Shown one piece after another: positions 1 to 4,676 of a stretch of DNA of 5,238 nt (positions within the stretch are counted from its first letter, which is position 1; every line of letters begins with the position of its first letter). The position numbers and the translations under genes were made by a program. The notes beneath the pieces were generated by a model that saw only the letters and a list, made by a program, of their open reading frames with translations, did not search any database and was not told where the DNA came from. The DNA is taken from positions 1 to 5,238 of the forward strand of contig JACPRL010000181.1 in NCBI GenBank assembly GCA_016189965.1. Direction: 5' to 3'. The DNA comes from Acidobacteriota bacterium (lineage in GTDB: Bacteria > Acidobacteriota > Terriglobia > Acidiferrales > 2-02-FULL-67-57).

Positions 1-909
1 CTCCCCGTAGGCGGTGCCGCGGTTGTTCATGGTCCTGGCCCACTGGATGGGGTAGCGGTCGCGGGACAACTCACTCAGGGTTTTGTCATACGCGGCAATC
101 GCCTCGGGAACGAAGGTAGCAGGGTCACGGCGCCGCAGATACCAGTAGGAATTCCCCGACAGAAAGTTCAACTGTGGTCGCGTTGGTGCCGCAGCCGGCA
201 ACTCACCCACGGCCAGAATCTGGGAGAAGTGCTGGACGGCTTCTTCATATGACTCTCGGCGGTAGTACGAAAAGCCGAGAACACAACGAGCCAGAAGTGT
301 GATTTCGCTCGGTAGGGAGAGCTGATCAAGTTCGGCCAGCTTCGCTTGGGGAACCTCTCCTAACGCGCTCTCCTCTCGCGGGAATTCTGGTTGGTCCACA
401 ATTGTGCCCCAAAGGCTGTGGCCTCCCGCGGTCAGCACAGCGCGGATGACCAGAGCTGCCCGCCGACTGCGGCCGATCCACAGGGCCTTCTTGTGCTGTT
501 TGTCTGGGTCGTTGGGCAACGGCCGCTCGAGTAAACGAACCCTCACCACGTCGCGGAGATCGGCCGTGCTAGAAACCATGCGGCGGATGGCGTCCGCATA
601 GCTATTCTGGTCTTTGCGGTTGACGTCGCCCGGGATCTCGGCAATGAGAATCCCGACCTCATCCTCCTTGAATGGTGAGGGAAGGCCCCAGTAATAGTAC
701 AAGTAGAGGTAATACGGGCCCAGCAAGACCACACAAGCAGCCACGACAGCGAAGACTTCGCCGTTCAAGACAAGCGCCCGGAGCCTACGATACCGCCGCT
801 TGTAGCGAAGCCAGATCACCACAGAAACGGCGACCACAGCCACAAGAAGCGGAGCCCAGTAGGGCCCTAGTTCTCGCACAAGACGAAACAAGTCAATGAG
901 CCAGGACAT
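1..909 (-). CDS. Membrane-anchored TPR-repeat protein (3' end outside window)
   Basis: The frame is open on the minus strand from ATG 909-907 to the window edge, giving 303 residues without the C-terminus. No in-frame start lies between this ATG and the upstream stop at 931-933, which fixes the start; no clear Shine-Dalgarno precedes it. Residues 17-34 and about 46-70 are hydrophobic helices separated by a very basic loop (RYKRRYRRLR, 35-44). By the positive-inside rule the downstream part would lie outside the cytoplasm. Residues 85-180 form a mixed alpha/beta segment starting VGILIAEIPGD that I cannot assign. TPR-like helices follow at 203-236 (FSYYRRESYEEAVQHF) and about 247-303. The last ends in YPIQWARTMNNRGTAYGE, a pattern typical of TPR proteins. 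TPRs usually mediate protein binding; the partner is unknown. GC-ending codons are fewer than in the neighbours (my count: 38 of 120 third positions are A/T). The TPR call is firm, the function unknown. Confidence 0.85.
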   Translation of the reverse strand, partial: MSWLIDLFRLVRELGPYWAPLLVAVVAVSVVIWLRYKRRYRRLRALVLNGEVFAVVAACVVLLGPYYLYLYYYWGLPSPFKEDEVGILIAEIPGDVNRKDQNSYADAIRRMVSSTADLRDVVRVRLLERPLPNDPDKQHKKALWIGRSRRAALVIRAVLTAGGHSLWGTIVDQPEFPREESALGEVPQAKLAELDQLSLPSEITLLARCVLGFSYYRRESYEEAVQHFSQILAVGELPAAAPTRPQLNFLSGNSYWYLRRRDPATFVPEAIAAYDKTLSELSRDRYPIQWARTMNNRGTAYGE

Positions 910-927
910 CGGTGATAACGTGGATAC

Positions 928-936
928 AGTCTAGCA
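928..936 (-). promoter_or_regulatory. Possible extended -10 element for the TPR gene
   Basis: On the minus strand this reads TGC-TAGACT, an extended -10 pattern (TGn plus a hexamer matching TATAAT at 4 of 6). It lies about 18 nt before the ATG at 909, so transcription would begin roughly 12 nt ahead of the start codon. I see no convincing -35. A short leader would fit the missing Shine-Dalgarno. This rests on motif matching alone. Confidence 0.25.
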
Positions 937-990
937 CCGGCGCTCGCTCGAGGGAGACAAATTGGGAGTGGCGCGGGAAGGAATGGTCTA

Positions 991-1092
991 TTAGTTTATT
1001 GGTTTATCGGTTGACTGGGCAGAGCGGCCCCGCTGAGGGTAGGCATCGAACCAATCAACCAATCAACCGATCAACCAATGAACCGATAAACC
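991..1092. repeat. Inverted pair of 8-bp tandem repeat arrays in divergent spacer
   Basis: The right array (1049-1092) is five and a half in-phase copies of an 8-bp unit: AACCAATC, AACCAATC, AACCGATC, AACCAATG, AACCGATA, AACC. The left array (about 991-1013) carries the same unit on the other strand, reading on the minus strand AACCGATA, AACCAATA, AACTAA. They flank about 35 bp of unrelated GC-rich sequence. GGTTTATCGGTT at 1001-1012 is perfectly complementary to AACCGATAAACC at 1081-1092, so a hairpin with a long loop is possible. The arrays occupy half of the 208-bp spacer between the divergent TPR and PLP-enzyme genes. Function is unknown; replication slippage is a sufficient explanation for each array but not for the inversion. 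Confidence 0.85.
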
Positions 1093-1106
1093 GGTGCACT
1101 GGATAC

Positions 1107-1113
1107 AAGGAGG
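1107..1113 (+). promoter_or_regulatory. Shine-Dalgarno site for the PLP enzyme
   Basis: AAGGAGG sits 4 nt before ATG 1118. This is the strongest ribosome binding site in the window, and it selects ATG 1118 over the in-frame GTG at 1094. That GTG would only add MHWIQGGR, and the binding site itself would then be translated. Confidence 0.85.
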
Positions 1114-1117
1114 CAGA

Positions 1118-2305
1118 ATGCCAAAGACACGCGCAGCGCGGACGCCGGGCGCAGCAACGCGGGCGGTTCACGCCGGGGAAGTCCACCACGGCATCGGCGG
1201 GCCGGTGGCGGTGCCGGTCGTGCAGACCTCGACCTTCACCTTCAAGAGCGTCGAGGAGATGAAGCGTTGGGCCGAAGGGCGCTCCCGCGCCGACATCTAC
1301 ACCCGCTACGGCAACCCCACCCTGCGGGTGGCCGAAGCCAAGCTGGCGGCCCTGGAAGAAGGCGAAGCGGCGCTGGTGACCGCCTCGGGCATGGCGGCCA
1401 TCTCGAGCACCCTGCTCACGCTCGTCGGTGCCGGCGAGGAAATCATCGCCACGCGCTACCTCTACGGCGGCACCTACCGCCTGCTGCGCGACTACTTGCC
1501 GCGGCTGGGCCTCCGCGTCAACTACGTGGAGACCGACCTCGGCGGGGTCGAGCAACTGGTCACGCCCCGCACGCGCGTGCTCTACACCGAGACGCCCACC
1601 AATCCCACGCTGCACGTCGTTGACCTGCGCCGCGCCGTCGCCCTGGCGCACCGCTCCCGTCTCACCGCCGTCGTCGACAACACCTTCGCCACCCCGGTGC
1701 TGCAGAAGCCGCTCACGCTCGGCTTCGACGCCGTGGTGCACAGCGCCACCAAATACCTCGGCGGGCATTCGGACATCATCGCCGGGGCGGTGGTGGGGCG
1801 GCGGGCACTGGTCGAGCGGGTTCGGCAGACGGTCATCCATTTCGGCGGCTCGATGGATCCCTGGGCGGGTTATCTGCTGATTCGCGGCATCAAGAGTCTG
1901 GAGCCGCGGGTGCGGCGACAGTCTGAGACCGCGCTCACCGTGGCGCGCTTCCTTGAAAAACATCCCAGGGTGGCGCGGGTCCACTACCCCGGCCTGCGCT
2001 CCCACTCCGAGCACCGGCTGGCGCGGCGGCAGATGCAGGGCGGCTTCGGCGGCATGTTGGCGTTTGACCACAAGAACGGGCTGGCGGGCGCGCGGCGCTT
2101 CTGCCAGCGCATCCAGGTGTTCCTGCTGGCGGCGAGCCTCGGCGGAGCGGAGTCGCTGGCTGTGCTGCCGCTCTATACCTCGCACTACAAGATGTCGCCA
2201 AAGGAGCTGGCCGCCGCCGGCGTTTCCCCGGGCACGGTGCGGCTCTCCGTCGGCCTGGAAGACCCCGCCGATTTGATTGCCGATTTGAAGCAGGCGCTGG
2301 GGTGA
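1118..2305 (+). CDS. PLP-dependent Cys/Met metabolism enzyme (cystathionine gamma-synthase/gamma-lyase type)
   Basis: Complete at 395 residues, normal for this fold-type I family. Family members catalyse gamma-replacement or elimination on homoserine esters, cystathionine or methionine, in the cytoplasm, usually as tetramers. Seen: Y61 and R63 in YTRYGNPT (cofactor phosphate contacts from the partner subunit), G91-M92 in SGMAA, Y116 in LYGGTYRL (ring stacking), D187 in VDNTF (pyridine nitrogen), K212 in HSATKYLGGHSD (Schiff-base lysine), S340 in SLGGAESL and R375 in VRLSVGLED (substrate carboxylate). YGGT has Gly where methionine gamma-lyase has its active-site Cys, so methionine gamma-lyase is unlikely. 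SLGGxES favours gamma-synthase or gamma-lyase over beta-lyase. The usual HPAxMTH segment is LPLYTSH here, with S340-to-R375 spacing unchanged. No methionine-pathway neighbour settles whether it makes or breaks cystathionine, or uses sulfide. The start is set by the Shine-Dalgarno at 1107-1113. Family is certain; exact reaction is not. Confidence 0.95.
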   Translation: MPKTRAARTPGAATRAVHAGEVHHGIGGPVAVPVVQTSTFTFKSVEEMKRWAEGRSRADIYTRYGNPTLRVAEAKLAALEEGEAALVTASGMAAISSTLLTLVGAGEEIIATRYLYGGTYRLLRDYLPRLGLRVNYVETDLGGVEQLVTPRTRVLYTETPTNPTLHVVDLRRAVALAHRSRLTAVVDNTFATPVLQKPLTLGFDAVVHSATKYLGGHSDIIAGAVVGRRALVERVRQTVIHFGGSMDPWAGYLLIRGIKSLEPRVRRQSETALTVARFLEKHPRVARVHYPGLRSHSEHRLARRQMQGGFGGMLAFDHKNGLAGARRFCQRIQVFLLAASLGGAESLAVLPLYTSHYKMSPKELAAAGVSPGTVRLSVGLEDPADLIADLKQALG

Positions 2306-2328
2306 GAGGCGTAACTCGAAACTAATGC

Positions 2329-2361
2329 CACGAAGGCACGAAGGCGCGAAGACGGAAGGGC
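2329..2361. repeat. 8-bp tandem array, unit CACGAAGG
   Basis: In-phase 8-bp units read CACGAAGG, CACGAAGG, CGCGAAGA, CGGAAGGG. The first two copies are identical and the later ones decay. It starts 24 bp after the PLP-enzyme stop codon. The unit differs from those of the other arrays in this window but the period is the same. Confidence 0.7.
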
Positions 2362-2373
2362 ACGGCTGGAAGG

Positions 2374-2550
2374 CCCGGGCTTCTCGAAGCGAGGCGACAG
2401 CCGAGCGAAGATCCCGAGCGAGCCTGCCGCAGGCAGGCGAATCGAGGGAAGCCCGGGACGCGAAGCGCCGTGCCGAAAAAAAGCTGCGCGCAGCGCCGCC
2501 GCGGAAGGGGTGCGGGGAAACCCCCTCTGGGTGTCCCCGCCGCCCAGAGG
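2374..2550. repeat. Palindrome-rich structured block, candidate dispersed intergenic element
   Basis: An outer inverted repeat pairs CCCGGGCTTC (2374-2383) with GAAGCCCGGG (2448-2457), 10 bp perfect. TCGA pairs with TCGA just inside it, offset by a 2-nt bulge. Nested in the loop is a 7-bp stem with a 3-nt loop (GCCTGCC at 2422-2428, GGCAGGC at 2432-2438). A 12-bp perfect palindrome GCTGCGCGCAGC lies at 2483-2494. Two interlocking stems follow: GCGGGGA (2512-2518) with TCCCCGC (2534-2540), and CCTCTGGG (2524-2531) with CCCAGAGG (2543-2550). There is no transposase gene and I could not define terminal target duplications. It looks like a non-coding repeat of the REP/MITE kind, but copy number cannot be seen from one window. 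Confidence 0.55.
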
Positions 2551-2582
2551 TTATGCAATCGCTTCTCGCAACTCGTAGCTGG

Positions 2583-2608
2583 TAACTGACAACTGATAAC
2601 TGATAACT
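2583..2608. repeat. 7-bp tandem array, unit TAACTGA
   Basis: Units read TAACTGA, CAACTGA, TAACTGA, TAACT, which is 3.7 copies with one substitution. It ends just before the candidate promoter of the phosphodiesterase gene. Confidence 0.75.
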
Positions 2609-2609
2609 T

Positions 2610-2639
2610 CTGACCGTGTTCTCTCCTCTACGGTAGAAT
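2610..2639 (+). promoter_or_regulatory. Candidate promoter giving a very short leader for the phosphodiesterase gene
   Basis: CTGACC (2610-2615, 4 of 6 to TTGACA) and TAGAAT (2634-2639, 5 of 6 to TATAAT) are separated by 18 bp. Transcription would begin near 2646, only about 8 nt before ATG 2654. This agrees with the absence of a Shine-Dalgarno there. It is a motif match, not a mapped start site. Confidence 0.4.
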
Positions 2640-2653
2640 TCCCCTCCAAACAA

Positions 2654-4573
2654 ATGCCCAGCCGCAGCAAGAAAAAACCGAAGTCTATCTGGCGGATGGC
2701 CGTGGGGCTCTCGCTGCTGGCCTGGCTGGCGGGGCTGGTGTTGGCGCCCGCGAACGCCGGCCAGATGCTGACGCGGCAGCGGCTGGCCGAAGCGTCGCCG
2801 AAAGTGGTGGTGGTGTTTGTGGACGGGGCGGCGGACTGGCTGGTGGAAGAATACCTGGAGCGGGGCGTGCTGCCGCGGGAGAGCGGGTTCGGCCGGCTGA
2901 GGGGCGTCGGCCTTGAAGCCGAATACCTGGCGCCGCCGGATGCGTCGGTGACCGCGCCCTCCTTCTACACCCAGCTCACCGGCACCTACCCCGACCGGCA
3001 TGGCATCGTCAGCAACCGCTTCCATGCGGTTGACCAACCCCTCTCGGAATCGTCGAGCGGCTTCGACGCGACCGTCGAGGCGGAGACACTCTGGGAAGCG
3101 GCGCGGCGGCAAGGCAAGCGCGTGGTCTGCGTCGCCGGCTTCGCCGACGGAACCACGCCCGAGCGAAGTTGCGACTTCACCCTGGCGTACGGGCAGGCCG
3201 CTGGTCGCTCCGCCGTCGTCGCGCTCGCGCCAACAGGCGATGCGGCGCAGAGATGGAAGCTCGGCGGAGCTAAGTTCGAGCGGTCGCGCGAGCTGCAGGC
3301 GAAGCCCGACAGCCCGGCGGCGCTGGGCTTTCAACTCGAGGGCGGCGCGCCGCTTGGGCTCTACGCGCTGGCGGCCGACACGGTGGCCGACGGGGCCGAG
3401 CGCTACGACACCCTCTGGCTCGATTTCGACCGCGACCTCACGAACGGCTACGCAGCCAAGCTCGGCGCCAGCGCGTGGGTGCCGGTAGTGCTCCCGGTCT
3501 CGGACGCTTCGCCCGCGGCCGGCGCCTGGGTGAAGGCGTTGGAGCTGGCTGGCGACCTGAGCCAAGTACGGGTCTACCTTGGGGCGCCCTACCGCAATCG
3601 CGGCGCCCCGTCGCGCTACCTGACGGCGCTCGAAAGCGAAATCGGTTTCTGGCCGGGCAACCCGGACAACGACAGTTTGGGGCGCGGCCTGATTGACGAA
3701 GCTACCTGGTTCGAACAGGCCGAGCGGCTCTCGAACTACATCCGCGACGCCGTGCTCTTCAGCCTGCGCCATTACGACTTCGACCTGCTGCTGACCTACC
3801 AGCCGCTGATTGATGAGGCGAGCCACCTCTTCCTGCTGCGTGACCGGCGCCAGCCAGGCTACGAAGACGAAGAGAAGCGAGCCCGCTACGCCGCCCACAT
3901 CGAGCGCAGCTATCAGACGGTGGACCGTAACTTGCGGGCGCTCGTCGAGGCGGCGTCACGGCGGGCGCGCTTTGTGATCGCCTCCGACCACGGCATGGTG
4001 CCCGTGCACACGCGCGTGGCGGTGAATGCACTGCTGGCGCAGGCGGGCTTCCGGTTGGCGCGCGATGACACGGCGGAGGTCCGGGCCTACACGAGCGCCA
4101 GCACGGCGCACATCTACGTCAACCTGGCGGGGCGGGAGCGCGGAGGCGTGGTGGCGCGGGAGGAGTTGAGCGCTTATGTGGAGCGGATTGTCGGCGCCTG
4201 CCGGCAGTTGCGCGGGCCGGGGGGCGAGCCGGTCTTCGACTATGTGTTAACGCGCGAGGAGTTGAACCGGGTGCGACTCGGCCATCCGGAGCGGGCGGGT
4301 GACGTCTGGGTGAACGCCCGGCCGGGCTACACGCTGAGCGGGTCGCTCGACACGGAGCAGCCGGTGCTGGCGCCGGTCGGCGGGGGCCAGCATGGCTACG
4401 CGGGCGCGGTGCGGCCGGTGCGGGCCATCTTTTTCGCCGCCGGCCCGGGAATTCCGCACTTACGGGTCAAGCCCATGCGCAGCGTCGATGTGGCCGCCAC
4501 CGTCAGCGCGCTGCTCGAAATCGACTCGCCGGCGCAAAATGAGGGGCAAGCGGTGGTGGGGAGAAAAGAATAG
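2654..4573 (+). CDS. Exported type I phosphodiesterase/nucleotide pyrophosphatase-like enzyme (alkaline phosphatase superfamily)
   Basis: Complete, 639 residues. Residues 1-35 look like a Sec signal peptide: basic start (RSKKKPK), hydrophobic core 15-31, likely cleavage after ANA (35). The mature enzyme would be periplasmic or secreted. Family members use two metal ions, usually zinc, to hydrolyse phosphodiesters or phosphate monoesters through a nucleophilic Thr or Ser. Visible here: D57 in VVFVDG, T100 in SVTAPSF (nucleophile), N121 in HGIVSN, D387 and H391 in LIDEASH, D445-H446 in ASDHGM, and H580 in GGGQHGY. All expected metal ligands are present. The 21-residue T100-to-N121 spacing matches Thr90/Asn111 of Xanthomonas NPP, supporting a phosphodiesterase/pyrophosphatase. 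The usual TFPNH around the nucleophile is TAPSF, and residues about 180-340 are a less familiar insert likely to shape specificity. ATG 2654 lacks a Shine-Dalgarno, but starting at M15 would lose the basic region. Substrate unknown. Confidence 0.92.
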   Translation: MPSRSKKKPKSIWRMAVGLSLLAWLAGLVLAPANAGQMLTRQRLAEASPKVVVVFVDGAADWLVEEYLERGVLPRESGFGRLRGVGLEAEYLAPPDASVTAPSFYTQLTGTYPDRHGIVSNRFHAVDQPLSESSSGFDATVEAETLWEAARRQGKRVVCVAGFADGTTPERSCDFTLAYGQAAGRSAVVALAPTGDAAQRWKLGGAKFERSRELQAKPDSPAALGFQLEGGAPLGLYALAADTVADGAERYDTLWLDFDRDLTNGYAAKLGASAWVPVVLPVSDASPAAGAWVKALELAGDLSQVRVYLGAPYRNRGAPSRYLTALESEIGFWPGNPDNDSLGRGLIDEATWFEQAERLSNYIRDAVLFSLRHYDFDLLLTYQPLIDEASHLFLLRDRRQPGYEDEEKRARYAAHIERSYQTVDRNLRALVEAASRRARFVIASDHGMVPVHTRVAVNALLAQAGFRLARDDTAEVRAYTSASTAHIYVNLAGRERGGVVAREELSAYVERIVGACRQLRGPGGEPVFDYVLTREELNRVRLGHPERAGDVWVNARPGYTLSGSLDTEQPVLAPVGGGQHGYAGAVRPVRAIFFAAGPGIPHLRVKPMRSVDVAATVSALLEIDSPAQNEGQAVVGRKE

Positions 4574-4611
4574 TTAATCGTTGATTCGTGGATGGGTTGA
4601 ATGAGTTGACC
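4573..4611. repeat. Degenerate 8-bp tandem array after the phosphodiesterase gene
   Basis: Beginning at the last base of the stop codon, units read GTTAATC, GTTGATTC, GTGGATGG, GTTGAATG, AGTTGACC. The 8-bp phase is kept but no two units are identical. It resembles the complement of the AACCAATC unit at 1049-1092, so it may be a decayed relative. The rest of the 103-bp spacer holds only the candidate promoter and the ribosome binding site of the next gene. Confidence 0.5.
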
Positions 4612-4634
4612 TGGGCGGTCGCGCCGGGTATCTT
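4606..4634 (+). promoter_or_regulatory. Candidate promoter for the antiporter gene
   Basis: TTGACC (4606-4611, 5 of 6 to TTGACA) and TATCTT (4629-4634, 4 of 6 to TATAAT) are separated by an optimal 17 bp. The leader would be about 36 nt. The -35 hexamer is the end of the last unit of the degenerate repeat array. If real, the antiporter is transcribed on its own rather than only by read-through from the phosphodiesterase gene. Confidence 0.4.
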
Positions 4635-4663
4635 TTGCCCGCGCCCGGAAATACGCCTCGGAC

Positions 4664-4669
4664 GGGAAG
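4664..4669 (+). promoter_or_regulatory. Ribosome binding site for the antiporter
   Basis: GGGAAG lies 7 nt before ATG 4677. It favours that start over the in-frame ATG at 4686, whose own purine run (GGAAGG) would be only about 1 nt away, too close to serve. Confidence 0.6.
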
Positions 4670-4676
4670 AGACTCG

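Larger units (their letters stand above)
2306..2653. other. Gene-free mosaic spacer between PLP enzyme and phosphodiesterase
   Basis: These 348 bp hold no credible gene; the open frames here are low-complexity translations of repeats. From left to right I see an 8-bp tandem array (2329-2361), a structured palindrome-rich block (2374-2550), an AT-richer stretch, a 7-bp tandem array (2583-2608) and a candidate promoter (2610-2639). No T-rich run follows any of the stems, so a classical intrinsic terminator for the PLP-enzyme gene is not evident. Confidence 0.75.

Noticed and set aside
1049..1092. CRISPR-like repetition
   Set aside because: Units are 8 bp and directly adjacent with no spacers, and no cas gene is present; it is a simple tandem array.
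1094..1117. GTG at 1094 as the start of the PLP enzyme
   Set aside because: It would lie upstream of the AAGGAGG site and add eight residues without family similarity; ATG 1118 has the correctly placed binding site.
1118..2305. Methionine gamma-lyase assignment
   Set aside because: The spacing of K212, S340 and R375 fits, but the Cys expected two residues after the stacking Tyr (Y116) is Gly, as in gamma-synthases and cystathionine gamma-lyases.
2524..2551. Intrinsic terminator for the PLP-enzyme gene (CCTCTGGG/CCCAGAGG stem)
   Set aside because: The 8-bp stem has an 11-nt loop and is followed by TTATGC, not a T-run, and it lies over 200 bp past the stop codon.
2325..2585. 86-codon plus-strand frame in the mosaic spacer, with a minus-strand counterpart at 2322-2558
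   Set aside because: Both are translations of the palindrome-rich block and tandem array, with no ribosome binding site, hydrophobic core or family signature.
1055..3898. 947-codon open frame on the minus strand
   Set aside because: It lies antisense to the PLP enzyme and most of the phosphodiesterase and crosses the repeat spacer. Its translation is Arg/His/Gln-rich with no domain and includes repeat-derived strings. Long antisense frames are expected opposite GC-rich genes with few A/T third positions.
4613..4646. Possible GC stem (GGGCG with CGCCC) as a terminator after the phosphodiesterase
   Set aside because: Only 5 bp pair, the loop is long and no T-run follows; it also overlaps the better-supported promoter candidate.
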